DNA from: Xenophilus azovorans DSM 13620
Lineage (GTDB): Bacteria > Pseudomonadota > Gammaproteobacteria > Burkholderiales > Burkholderiaceae_C
Reading direction: 5' to 3'
DNA length: 64,000 bases
Assembly: GCF_000745855.1 (NCBI RefSeq)
Contig: NZ_JQKD01000007.1
Coordinates: 62,001-126,000 of the forward strand
The notes beneath the pieces were generated by a model, which was given only the letters and a program-made list of their open reading frames with translations, ran no database searches and was not told where the DNA came from. Positions 40,456 to 49,532 of this stretch are shown piece by piece. Both the position numbers and the translations under genes were made by a program. Position 1 is the first letter of the stretch; each line of letters starts with the position of its first letter.

Positions 40456-41148
40456 TCAGAGTTTCAGCAAGCCCCGGCGCGACGCTTCGTAGACGGCTTC
40501 GGCGCGGTTGTTGGCTTCGAGCTTGCGATAGATGCTCTTCACATGCACCGGCACGGTTTGCTTCGAGATGCCGAGCTGCTCGCCCAGCTCGGCGTAGGTC
40601 AGGCCTTTGGCGATGCCCCAGAGGATGTCGATTTCCCGTGCCGTGAGCGCCTTGCCCAGCGGCGGCTGCGGCACAGGTGCCGGTTCGCTCAGGCGGCGCA
40701 CGATGACGCGGGCGATGGACGAGGAAATGGGCGAGCGGCCGGCGCGCAGCTCTTCCACGGCCTCGACCAGCTCGAACGAGTCGGCGTCCTTCAGCAGGTA
40801 GCCCGCCGCCCCGGCCTCGATGGCCTGCACCACGGTTTCGTCGTCGGCCAGCACCGAGATGACCATCGCCTCCGAATCGGGGTTGAGCGCCCGCAGCAGG
40901 CGGATCGCCTGCGTGCCATGGCCGTCGGGCAATTGCAGATCGGTCACCAGCAGGTCGATGCTGCCGTCGCGCAGGTGCCGGACTGCTTCGGCCAGCGTGG
41001 CGCAGGCCGCTACCAGCTCCCCGCCCGTCCAGGCCTGCAGCAGGCGCGCAAAGCGCTCGCGCAACGGTGCGTCGTCCTCGATCAGCAGCACCCGGCAGGG
41101 CACGGGCGGGCTGGTGGATGCAGCGGCGGTGGCGGACCCGATGCTCAT
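40456..41148 (-). CDS. LuxR/NarL-family response regulator
   Basis: A 230-residue two-domain protein. The receiver has VLLIEDDAPLRERF (acidic pocket), phosphoacceptor Asp in LLVTDLQLPDGHG and a conserved Lys in GYLLKDAD. The output domain is LTAREIDILWGIAKGLTYAELGEQLGISKQTVPVHVKSIYRKL. It forms a pair with the kinase just downstream and is divergent from the sulfatase operon, which it most likely controls. Confidence 0.9.
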   Translation of the reverse strand: MSIGSATAAASTSPPVPCRVLLIEDDAPLRERFARLLQAWTGGELVAACATLAEAVRHLRDGSIDLLVTDLQLPDGHGTQAIRLLRALNPDSEAMVISVLADDETVVQAIEAGAAGYLLKDADSFELVEAVEELRAGRSPISSSIARVIVRRLSEPAPVPQPPLGKALTAREIDILWGIAKGLTYAELGEQLGISKQTVPVHVKSIYRKLEANNRAEAVYEASRRGLLKL

Positions 41149-41218
41149 GGTGCGGGAGCTGGAATGAATGCGTGACGCGGCTACGGTAGCACGCCCTGGC
41201 TGCCGGGGCGGACCGCTC

Positions 41219-41234
41219 TACCCGAAACAGGGTA
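41219..41234. promoter_or_regulatory. TACCC-N6-GGGTA inverted repeat upstream of the sulfatases
   Basis: A perfect 5-bp inverted repeat with a six-base GAAACA spacer, in the 145-bp divergent space between the response regulator and the first sulfatase, 60 bases before the sulfatase start. A NarL-type regulator dimer could bind it. Inference from position and symmetry only. Confidence 0.5.
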
Positions 41235-41293
41235 TAGGTCGCTGCGGGCCGGACTCCTAGATTCAAGCGCATCGAGGAAGAGGAGATCCGGGA

Positions 41294-43725
41294 ATGAACA
41301 GCATGATGCATCCGCCTGCCCGTTCGTGGCGCAGGTGTCTGGCCCTGGGCGCTGCGGCATGGGCGCTGGCTGCCTGCAGCGGCGGCGGCTCGGCGGCGCC
41401 GTCGGGCCGATGCCTTTACCTCCGCAGCCGCAGCCCGATCCCCAGCAGCCGCAGGCGAAGGCCAAGCCCAACATCCTGTTCATCGCAATCGACGACTTCG
41501 GCGTCGATCAGCTCACGGCCTATGGCTACGGCGGCGCCGCGCCGGCCAAGACGCCGAACCTGAGCGCCATCGCTGAAGCGGGGCTGCTGTTCCGCAGCGC
41601 CTGGGCCATGCCCACCTGCGCGCCCACGCGGGCTACCTTCTTCACCGGTCGCTACCCATCGAGCACCAACATCCTGAACGCGGTGGTGTCGAGCGACCTC
41701 GCCAACTCGGAAATCTCTCCCTACGAAGTGACCGTTCCCAAGCTGCTCAAGACGCAGGGCTACACCAGTGCGCTGATCGGCAAGATGCACCTGACCGGCT
41801 CCGATCTAGACGGTGGACGCAACCTGCCCTATGGCTGGCAGACCATGTGGAAGCTGGGCTTCGACCACTTCGACGGCTATCTTGACGGCGCACCGTACCC
41901 CATCGACACGCGCGCCGGCCTGTCCACCCTGGGCAGCGACGTGAGCGCGGGCCCCTACAAGTGCGGCTTCGTGCCGCGCGCGCAATTCACCGGTGGAGCC
42001 GACGCGGGCGCTTGCTATCAGGTCACGGGCAGTTGCGAGAACCTCACGGTGGACAGCGACGGCGTGGCGCCTGGCCGTGCCTGCATGGAACGCGGCGGCA
42101 TTTTCGATCCCATGCAGAGCTGCCAGAACAGCGTCCCGGCTCATCTCGACTTCACGGCGCAGAACGGCTACTACACCGGCGAGTTCATCGTGAGCGAGGC
42201 CGACGGCAGCGCTCGCAAGGTCACGGCCAGCGACCCCACGGGACGCGGCTACCGGAGCACCATGGAGACCGACCGCGCCATCGCCTGGGCCAGGCAGCAG
42301 CAGGGCCGCGGGAAGCCGTGGATGATGACGCTGGGCTATTCGGCGATTCATGCACCCCTGCAACTGCCGCCCAAGGCGCTGCTGTCCGACGACACCCTGG
42401 GCCGCAACGACCCCTTCGTCTGCTACCCCGGCAGCGATGCCGAAGAAGGCCCCTCGCTGCCGGGCTCGGTGGCGGGCTTGGTCGATCCGCGCCTCATCAC
42501 CAACCTGATGACCGAGGCGATGGACAAGGAAATCGGCCGCCTGCTGGTCGAGTTGGAGCTGGCCGCCTGGAACAGCGACGGCACCCTCAACTACCAGCCC
42601 GAGAAGACCAACACCGTGGTGGTGGTGATGGGCGACAACGGCACCTACGTCAACAGCGTCAAGCTCACCGCGCCTGGCCAGTTTGACGCGACGCGCTCCA
42701 AGGGCATGCCCTACCAGACCGGCGTGTGGGTGCCGCTGCTGGTGGCGGGGCCGATGGTCAAGCAGCCGGGCCGCGAAGTGCCGCACATGGTCAATGCCGC
42801 CGACCTGTACCAGTTGTTCGGCGAACTCGCCGGCGCCGACGTGGCCGCCAGCGTGCCGGCCAACCGTCCGGTCGACGGGCAGCCCATGCTGGCCTATCTG
42901 ACCGACCCCGGCCAGCCCAGCATCCGCAGCATCAACTTCACCGAGGTCGGCACCAACTTCAGCAACCCGCAAGCCACCGCCACACCCTTCCCCTGCGTGA
43001 TCGAGGCGGCGAACACCTGCATCGTGCTCTTCCCCAGCAAGGCGGTGTGCGAGGACCAGAGCGGCATGTGGTACGGCCCCGGCTCTGCCATCACGGGCGT
43101 TCCTACGCCCGGCGGTTTCAGCAACTGCGCACAGGTGTCGTCGCTGCGTGCCGCCAGCGCGCAGAGCGCGGTCAAGGTCTATCCCCGTGCGCAGAAGGCG
43201 GTGAGCGACGGCACATACAAGCTGGTGCGCCTGGACCGGCAGAACTGCCCGGTGAGCACCGATATCGACAACGCCGAATGCGACGGCTACGCGCAGACCG
43301 ACGAGTTCTACAGGATCGACACCGCCACGCCCAACCCCACGCTCGACCGCGACGTGGGCGCCACGCTGGCATCGCCCCCCATCGCCACGGCGACATCGAC
43401 GGACGGTGGTGCTCCGGTCATCACGGGCTTGAGCGGCGAACAGCGGATGGCCTACGACAAGCTCAAGGCCGAGCTGGACCGGCGCGATGCCACGGCCAGC
43501 TACAACCAGAACTACGACAGCGCGCACTGCCCAGGCGACGGAAACCGCGACTTCGCGGTCGATCAGGCCGACCTGGACAACTGGAAGGAACTGAGCCAGA
43601 TCAACGGCGGCCAGTCGAGCTGGTACGACCTCAATCACGACGGCAAGACCGATGCGGCGGACCAGGCCATCATCCAGAGCAACATGGGCAGACGCTGCGA
43701 TCCGCTCGTGGTGGGTGCCAATTGA
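41294..43725 (+). CDS. Exported sulfatase 1 with dockerin-like tail (frameshifted N-terminus)
   Basis: The catalytic frame runs from about 41410 to 43725 and holds the type I sulfatase fold: metal site NILFIAIDDFGVDQ, formylglycine target C-A-P-T-R (Cys codon 41617), GKMHLTG, YSAIHAPLQLPP and metal site VMGDNGTYV. Cysteine-rich inserts (CENLT, CMERGGIF, VCEDQSGMW) and a C-terminal CPGDGNRDFAVDQADL with YDLNHDGKTDAADQ resemble a dockerin calcium-binding pair. The lipoprotein signal (SWRRCLALGAAAWALAAC, lipobox LAAC) starts at ATG 41294 behind an AGGAGA site but is in a different frame: one base is missing between 41377 and 41410. Either a real frameshift, slippage in the GGCGGC tract, or a sequencing error. 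Starting at ATG 41410 instead would give a signal-less protein. Confidence 0.82.
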
Positions 43726-43742
43726 GGCGGCGGGGAGAGGCG

Positions 43743-46031
43743 ATGAACGCGATCCTGCGCAAAGCTGCGGCTACCTGGCTGGCGATGGTGATGTCCGCGC
43801 TACTGGTTGCCTGCGGCGGCAGCGGCGGCGGCCCGGGCGGCTTCTTTGGAGGGCTGCCCGCGGGCGGCGGGGAGCAGGGCGGCGGCGGCGCGCCGCCGGA
43901 TCCGGCCACACCCCAGCCCAGTCCGCCCAACATCCTGTTCGTCATCATGGACGACGTGGGCGTCGACCAGATGGCCAGCTTCGGCTATGGCGGCAACACG
44001 CCGCCGCCCATGCCCAACATCGACGCGGTGGCCGACGCGGGCATCCGCTTCCGCAACACCTGGTCGATGCCCGAGTGTTCGCCGGGACGGGCCGCGTTCT
44101 TCGTGGGACGCTATCCGCTTCGCACCGGCATGTACCAGGCGCTCGGCCCGAACGACCTGGCCAATTCGCAGCTCTCGCCCCACGACGTGACGGTGCCCAA
44201 GCTGCTCAAGGCGGCCGGCTACGACAGCGCGATGTTCGGCAAGTTTCACCTCGCCGGGCCGGAGCACAACGCGGCGGGCAACACCACCCCAGCGCAACTG
44301 GGCTGGGACTACTTCTACGGATGGGTCGGCGGGCTGCCCGGTTCGATCGACACCAGCGCCGGCGGCGTCCATGATGCCGGCGAACCCCAAGCCTGCGGCT
44401 TCTATCCGCACCACTTCGCGGGCTCCTGCAGCTACGCCGACAACACCTGCGAGAACATGGCGCAGCCGGCGCTTTCCGAGGATTCGTCCGGCCTGCAGTG
44501 CCTGACCAAGGGCGGCATCTTCGTCAAGGACCACGTATGCGGCCAGCCGCTGCCGCAGGGCGTGGCGCTCGACTTCAGCAAGGAGAACGCCTACTACGTG
44601 TCGCCCCTGGTCATCGTGGAGAACGGCAAGGCCGAGGAGGTACCGCTGACCGACCCGCGGGCGCGCGGCTACCGCACCACCATCGAAACCGACGCGGCCG
44701 TCCGGTGGATCAGGTCGCGCCCGGCCAACAAGCCGTGGATGGCGACGGTGAGCTATTCCGCCGCGCACACGCCCTGGCAGCATGCGCCCAAGCGCCTGTC
44801 GCCGCAGACCAGTCCGCACCTCTCGGGCAACATCCTCGATTGCGGCAACACGGTGGCCGGCCGTGTCATCCAGAACCAGATGACCGAGGCCATGGACACG
44901 GAGTTCGGCCGCCTCATGGTCGAAACGGGCCTCGCGCAGCGCGGCGAGGGCGGCCACCTCGCCTACGACCCCCAGGCCAGCAACACGGTGGTCGTGATCG
45001 TGGGCGACAACGGCACGCTGGGCTACGCGGCCAAGCTGCCCTTCGATCCGACCCTGGCCAAGGGCACCTCGTACCAGACCGGCGTGTGGGTACCGTTGAT
45101 CGTCGCTGGCCCGCAAGTGGCGCAGCCGGGCCGCGAGGTGGAGCACATGGTCAACAGCGTCGACCTGTTCCAGTTCTTCGGCGAGTTGGCCGGCGTGGAT
45201 GCCCGCAAGGCGGTGCCGCGCACGATCGACGGCGTCGGTCTGCTGCCCTACCTGCGCGACGTCGGCGCGGCCAGCTTGCGCAGCATCAACTTCACGCAGT
45301 CGGGCATGAACCTCCAGGCCGACGGCGGCAGCAACGGCCCCTGCGTGATGAACCGCAACGCTGCGGCGAACCCGCCGGCGGGCGGCAGCTGCACGCAGAT
45401 CCCGACCGCCAAGAGCGTGTGCGAGGACAACGGCGGCGTGTGGTGGGGCGGGGGCTATACCGACGCCTCCGTCGTGCCCAACGGCGGCACGGGCTATGTG
45501 CGCTGCTGGGAGGTGAACAAGGCCATCCACCTGGCCGATCCGTCCGCGCCCAAGGTGTCGATCTTGCCCGAGAGCTCGGCTGCCATCCGCGATCCGAAGT
45601 TCAAGATCGTGCGCAACACGGTCACCGACTACGACGCGGTGACGAATACCGCCGTCACCCTCGCCACCGAGGAGCTGTACGAGGTCGACCAGTCCAAGGG
45701 CACGCCCAGGCTCGAAGACCCCGCGGGCAAGGACCTGCTCAAGCAGCCGCCGCTGTCGGACGAGGCGCGCAGCGCCTACGTCGCGCTGAAGGACAAGCTC
45801 GACGACCTGCTGGCCTCCGAACCAGACTGCCCGGGCGATGGCAACAAGGATGGCGTGGTCGATGCGAAGGATGAGGGCAACTGGCACGAGATCGCCCGGG
45901 ACTGGGGCTTGTCCAGCGTATATGACTTCGTCGTGGCCGGCGTGCTCGACGGTAGGACCGATGCAGCCGACGGGCAGATCGTTGCGCAGAACCTGGGCAA
46001 GACCTGCCCCAAGAGCCACGGGGTGTACTGA
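43743..46031 (+). CDS. Exported sulfatase 2 with dockerin-like tail
   Basis: A 762-residue lipoprotein: signal ending at lipobox LLVAC (Cys24), a glycine/proline-rich linker to about residue 60, then a type I sulfatase domain with NILFVIMDDVGVDQ, formylglycine target C-S-P-G-R at Cys112, GKFHLAG, YSAAHTPW and IVGDNGTLG. It shares cysteine-rich modules with sulfatase 1 (DNTCENM, CLTKGGIF, VCEDNGGVWW) and ends in CPGDGNKDGVVDAKDEGNW, a dockerin-like segment whose second loop is less regular. The ATG has a GGAGAGG site 18 bases after sulfatase 1. The sulfated substrate is unknown; carbohydrate is a guess from the sensor type. Confidence 0.88.
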   Translation: MNAILRKAAATWLAMVMSALLVACGGSGGGPGGFFGGLPAGGGEQGGGGAPPDPATPQPSPPNILFVIMDDVGVDQMASFGYGGNTPPPMPNIDAVADAGIRFRNTWSMPECSPGRAAFFVGRYPLRTGMYQALGPNDLANSQLSPHDVTVPKLLKAAGYDSAMFGKFHLAGPEHNAAGNTTPAQLGWDYFYGWVGGLPGSIDTSAGGVHDAGEPQACGFYPHHFAGSCSYADNTCENMAQPALSEDSSGLQCLTKGGIFVKDHVCGQPLPQGVALDFSKENAYYVSPLVIVENGKAEEVPLTDPRARGYRTTIETDAAVRWIRSRPANKPWMATVSYSAAHTPWQHAPKRLSPQTSPHLSGNILDCGNTVAGRVIQNQMTEAMDTEFGRLMVETGLAQRGEGGHLAYDPQASNTVVVIVGDNGTLGYAAKLPFDPTLAKGTSYQTGVWVPLIVAGPQVAQPGREVEHMVNSVDLFQFFGELAGVDARKAVPRTIDGVGLLPYLRDVGAASLRSINFTQSGMNLQADGGSNGPCVMNRNAAANPPAGGSCTQIPTAKSVCEDNGGVWWGGGYTDASVVPNGGTGYVRCWEVNKAIHLADPSAPKVSILPESSAAIRDPKFKIVRNTVTDYDAVTNTAVTLATEELYEVDQSKGTPRLEDPAGKDLLKQPPLSDEARSAYVALKDKLDDLLASEPDCPGDGNKDGVVDAKDEGNWHEIARDWGLSSVYDFVVAGVLDGRTDAADGQIVAQNLGKTCPKSHGVY

Positions 46032-46034
46032 GAC

Positions 46035-47174
46035 ATGGCGTTGGCGAATGCATGGAGGAAACGCTGGCTTGCGCTCGGCGGCACGGCGCTGCTGGCGCTG
46101 GCCGCGGGCGCGGCAGGCTGGTATGTCGGCGGCCGGCCGGGCACGCCAGCCAAGCCGGTGGTCGTCCTCGGCGACGCGGCCCGAGGCACACAGGGCATGG
46201 TCTGGGTGCCCGGCGGGGTGTTCCGGATGGGCAGCGACCACAAGCTGGCGCAACCCAACGAGCGCCCGGCGCACGCGGTGCGCGTCAAGGGCTTCTGGAT
46301 GGACCAGACCCACGTGACCAACGACCAGTTCGCCGAGTTCGTGCGGCAGAGCGGCTACGTGACCACGGCCGAGCGCAAGCCCGATTGGGAGACCGTCCGC
46401 GTGCAATTGCCGCCCGGCGTGCCCAGGCCGCCGGACGACGTGCTCGTCCCCGGCGCGATGGTGTTCGTGGGCACCCGCCGACCGGTGCGGCTGGACGACT
46501 ACGCGCAGTGGTGGCGTTACGTCCCGGGGGCCGACTGGCGGCACCCGCAGGGCCCGGGCAGCAGCATCGAAGGCAAGGGCGACCACCCCGTGGTGCAGGT
46601 GAGTCATGAGGACGCCCTGGCCTACGCGCGCTGGGCCGGCAAGCGCCTGCCGACCGAGGCCGAATGGGAATTCGCCGCGCGTGGCGGGCTGGAGCAGGCC
46701 ACCTACGTCTGGGGCAACGAACTGATGCCCGAAGGCCAGCGCCTGGCCAACTACTGGGATACGCGCGACACGCCCTTTCCGGTGGTGAAGCCGGTCATCG
46801 ACCCCAAGGCGGGCGGCGCTGCCGGAACGATGCCGGCCAAGACCTTTCCCGCCAACGGCTACGGCCTGTACGACATGACTGGCAATGCCTGGCAGTGGGT
46901 GGCCGACTGGTACCGCGCCGACTTCTTTGCCTTGCAGGCCCGCACTGCGGGCAAGACAGTGCCCGACAACCCGACAGGTCCGGTCGACTCTTTCGATCCC
47001 GACGACCCCGGTGTGCCCATGAACGCGCCGCGCAAGGTCATCCGCGGCGGCTCGTTTCTGTGCAACCAGGACTACTGTCTGTCGTATCGGCCCAGCGCGC
47101 GACGCGGTTCTGATCCGCACAGCCCGATGTCGCACGTGGGTTTCCGGCTGGTCAAGGACGTCGATGGGGGGTGA
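46035..47174 (+). CDS. Membrane-anchored formylglycine-generating enzyme
   Basis: A 379-residue SUMF1/FGE-type protein. One N-terminal hydrophobic anchor (LALGGTALLALAAGAAGWYV) is followed by MVWVPGGVFRMGSD, VTNDQFAEFV, RLPTEAEWEFAARGG, GLYDMTGNAWQWVADWY and RGGSFLCNQDYCLSYRPSARRG. Cys343 and Cys348 match the copper-binding catalytic pair of aerobic FGE, so this is a functional type and not merely a SUMF1-domain protein. It should oxidise the CxPxR cysteines of the two sulfatases three bases upstream. The signal helix places it in the periplasm, where the sulfatases end up; most bacterial FGEs studied act in the cytosol. Confidence 0.85.
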   Translation: MALANAWRKRWLALGGTALLALAAGAAGWYVGGRPGTPAKPVVVLGDAARGTQGMVWVPGGVFRMGSDHKLAQPNERPAHAVRVKGFWMDQTHVTNDQFAEFVRQSGYVTTAERKPDWETVRVQLPPGVPRPPDDVLVPGAMVFVGTRRPVRLDDYAQWWRYVPGADWRHPQGPGSSIEGKGDHPVVQVSHEDALAYARWAGKRLPTEAEWEFAARGGLEQATYVWGNELMPEGQRLANYWDTRDTPFPVVKPVIDPKAGGAAGTMPAKTFPANGYGLYDMTGNAWQWVADWYRADFFALQARTAGKTVPDNPTGPVDSFDPDDPGVPMNAPRKVIRGGSFLCNQDYCLSYRPSARRGSDPHSPMSHVGFRLVKDVDGG

Positions 47175-47327
47175 AGTTCGATAGACCAGACGTGAGCCAA
47201 TTCGGCGCATCGCCGCATCCGCCTGCGGGATCGGACATGCGCCTGGTTCATGGAGTCGCAGACCAAATGATTCAACACCGATGGCAGGGCCATGCGGGGC
47301 GTCAAGCGCGACGGCAGCGAAGACGAA

Positions 47328-47678
47328 TCAGGAGAGCGCAGGTGGCCCGCGTGGAGGAAGGGGGGCTGCCGTGGCTGCGCCGATGCGCGCAGGCGGGGTC
47401 GATCGGGCGGGATGATCCGGCGGCGGAGCCGTGAGGAAGCCGACAGGCTGGGCCAGTGGAGGCGGCGCGCCGGTCGGCGCGCACATCGGGCAATCGAGGT
47501 GGCTGGCGCCGAGTTCGCGCGCGCCGTCGTCGCTCTGGACGACGATCTTGACGCTGCCCGCGGCCGCGCAGACCAGTTGCACCGACTGGGGCTGGACCAT
47601 CGGAGACGCGATCGCCGCACCCACCGAGAGCACGAACCAGGCCAGCATGAAGCGGGCGAGGCGGTGCAGCACGGACAT
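47328..47678 (-). CDS. DUF2946-like protein
   Basis: A 116-residue small exported protein starting MSVLHRLARFMLAWFVLSVG, with the hydrophobic segment continuing to AAIASP and a LGASHLDCPMCAP motif plus proline-rich tail that match DUF2946. The family is often found beside copper or TonB systems and has unknown function. A start 19 codons earlier (47735) is also possible. Convergent with the FGE gene. Confidence 0.6.
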   Translation of the reverse strand: MSVLHRLARFMLAWFVLSVGAAIASPMVQPQSVQLVCAAAGSVKIVVQSDDGARELGASHLDCPMCAPTGAPPPLAQPVGFLTAPPPDHPARSTPPARIGAATAAPLPPRGPPALS

Positions 47679-47882
47679 CGCAGGTCGATGTCCGAGGCGC
47701 CGCCAGCGGACGCGATCTGTCAGGGGAAGTCGCATGTCGGTCTTGTTCGGGAGCGCCAGCCGGCGTTTCGGAAGCGGCGTAGATTAGTCGCCGCCTTCGC
47801 GCCCCGGGAAGAAGATCAGCGGTGAATCCGTTCGCCGCTGGTAGACACGCGACACTGCCCTCCCGGCCGGAGCCGCCGCTCC

Positions 47883-48623
47883 TCAGCCCGACCGCTTGAC
47901 CAGCACCGGATCGCTCCGGTAGCGGTCGGAAAACAACCGCTTGAGGCTCTTCAGCTTGGGCAGGTCGTTGAAGACGATGTACGGGTGCTGCGGATGCCCG
48001 GTCATGAAGTCCTGGTGATAGGCCTCCGCAGGGAAGAAGCTGGGCTTGTCCTCCAGCTTCGTCACGATGGGCTTGCCGAACAGCTTCGCGGCTTCGAGCT
48101 GGGCGATGTAGGCCTTCGCCACACCGAGCTGTTCCGGGCCGGTGGCGAAGATGGCCGAGCGGTACTGCGGTCCCACGTCCGGCCCCTGGCGGTTCAACTG
48201 CGTCGGATCGTGGACGACGGAAAAGAAGATCTGCAGCAGCGTGCCGTAGCTGACCTGCGCGGGGTCGTAGCTGATCTCGACGGACTCCGCGTGCCCGGTG
48301 CGGCCGCTGCTCACCACCTCGTAGGAGGCGGTGGGCGCCGTGCCGCCGCTGTAGCCCGAGACGGCGCGCTGCACGCCCTTGACGTGCTGGAAGACGCCCT
48401 GCACGCCCCAGAAGCAGCCGCCGGCGAAGATGGCCTTGCGCATGCCCTGGCCGGCGGGCGCCGGGTCCTGCGCGGGCGGCGGCAGCCTGACCGCCGTTTC
48501 CGTCGCCGAGCGCGCCACGGCCTGCCAGAGCAGTCCGCTGCCCAGAAGGACGGAGCCTCCGCTCAGGAGCCGAAGCACGCTTCGGCGGCGGGGCCGGTTC
48601 GATGAGTTGGCGCTGTCTTGCAT
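47883..48623 (-). CDS. msrA: Exported peptide-methionine (S)-S-oxide reductase
   Basis: A 246-residue MsrA: catalytic AGGCFWGVQGVFQ, SGYSGG, DPTQLNRQGPDVGPQYRSAIF and HQDFMTGHPQHPYI. The N-terminal 45 residues (RRRSVLRLLSGGSVLLGSG) form a twin-arginine-like signal, so it repairs oxidised methionine in the periplasm. ATG 48623 has an AGGAGC site. The fragment immediately upstream is the end of a DipZ-like thiol-disulfide protein, the usual partner that would supply its electrons. Confidence 0.9.
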   Translation of the reverse strand: MQDSANSSNRPRRRSVLRLLSGGSVLLGSGLLWQAVARSATETAVRLPPPAQDPAPAGQGMRKAIFAGGCFWGVQGVFQHVKGVQRAVSGYSGGTAPTASYEVVSSGRTGHAESVEISYDPAQVSYGTLLQIFFSVVHDPTQLNRQGPDVGPQYRSAIFATGPEQLGVAKAYIAQLEAAKLFGKPIVTKLEDKPSFFPAEAYHQDFMTGHPQHPYIVFNDLPKLKSLKRLFSDRYRSDPVLVKRSG

Positions 48624-48675
48624 GGTGCGCTCCTGTGAAGGCGTGGTGGGTTGGAGGAGGGCTGGAGAGGCGGGT

Positions 48676-48822
48676 TCACCCGAAGGTGAAGGCATAGGCC
48701 GAGACCGCCGGGTCCAGGAACTCGATGCTGAACGTGCGCTCGGCGATGCCGCCCGGCTGCCGGATCAGTTGGTACAGGCGTTGTTCGGTCACGGTGCCGC
48801 TGCCGTCCGCGGCCACGTCCAT
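48676..48822 (-). pseudogene. DipZ-like thioredoxin-family protein, C-terminal remnant
   Basis: About 49 codons reading GTVTEQRLYQLIRQPGGIAE, RTFSIEFLDPAVSAYAFTFG then stop. This is the characteristic C-terminus of cytochrome c biogenesis/thioredoxin-fusion DipZ proteins. Nothing recognisable precedes it on this strand; the sequence changes at about 48822 to an autotransporter fragment on the opposite strand. It lies upstream of msrA, as intact dipZ genes do. Confidence 0.68.
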
Positions 48823-48824
48823 GC

Positions 48825-49034
48825 CGCGGGCAGGGCTACGCCACGCTGGCGGCGCTCACCGAGATTGCCACCCGCACGGGCGGGGCGAGTTGGGAACTGG
48901 CCGCGGGGGCCACCTGGCAGTTGACGCCTGCGCTGAGCGTGTACGGGGAGGTGGGCAAGTTGTGGGCCGGCGGCGGCGGCGCGAAGACCAGCGGCGGCCT
49001 CAATGGCAGCCTGGGGGTGAAAGTGGCCTGGTGA
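48825..49034 (+). pseudogene. Autotransporter beta-barrel, C-terminal remnant
   Basis: Seventy codons in one frame: GYATLAALTEIATRTGGASW, ELAAGATWQLTPALSVYGEV and SLGVKVAW then stop. Alternating hydrophobic strands and a terminal aromatic residue are typical of the last strands of an autotransporter outer-membrane barrel. No start or upstream passenger is present. Confidence 0.65.
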
Positions 49035-49172
49035 GTGTCGGCCTCCGCTGACCCGCCGGCATGGCGTTCCTACACGGTTGCAGGGATGGAGACGACGGTG
49101 GCCCGACCGCCGACGGCCTCAGCATGCAAGCGTCGACGACCCGATCGACGTTTGCCTGCACAAGGAGATCAC

Positions 49173-49466
49173 ATGTCACACCGCAGTTCCTTCATCGCTC
49201 CCTTCCTGCGTCCGGCGATCGCCGCGGCGCTCCTGGCCGGCACGGCCGTGGCCATGGCGCAGAGCACGCCTCCCAACCCCGCTTCTCCCAACCCCGCCAC
49301 GGGGGCCGGGCAGCAGACCCAGCAGGGCACGTCGATGGGGACGACGGGCGTACCCGCATCGCCGCCCGCAAGCGGCAGCGACACGAACGTCGCGCCGGCA
49401 CCTGCCCCGGCGCCCGCGCCGTCGCCCCAGCCCGAGATGCGCCCGCCGCGCGCGGACCGCAACTGA
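49173..49466 (+). CDS. Small secreted proline/alanine-rich protein
   Basis: A 97-residue protein with a clear signal peptide (IAPFLRPAIAAALLAGTAVAMA) and a low-complexity mature part rich in Pro, Ala, Ser and Gly. AAGGAGATC precedes ATG 49173. I do not recognise a family; such small exported proteins are common in this group of bacteria and may be structural or unfunctional. Confidence 0.6.
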   Translation: MSHRSSFIAPFLRPAIAAALLAGTAVAMAQSTPPNPASPNPATGAGQQTQQGTSMGTTGVPASPPASGSDTNVAPAPAPAPAPSPQPEMRPPRADRN

Positions 49467-49532
49467 CGCACGCTGCACGACCGCCCGTGGGCGGTTGAAG
49501 TCCTTCGCTGTGCCGGATGCGCTCCCGCGTGG

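Noticed and set aside
43800-47210. A 1136-codon open frame on the minus strand opposite sulfatase 2 and FGE
   Set aside because: The plus strand encodes intact catalytic motifs; the minus frame is rich in Arg, His, Gly and Val, has no motif and is the usual high-GC shadow.
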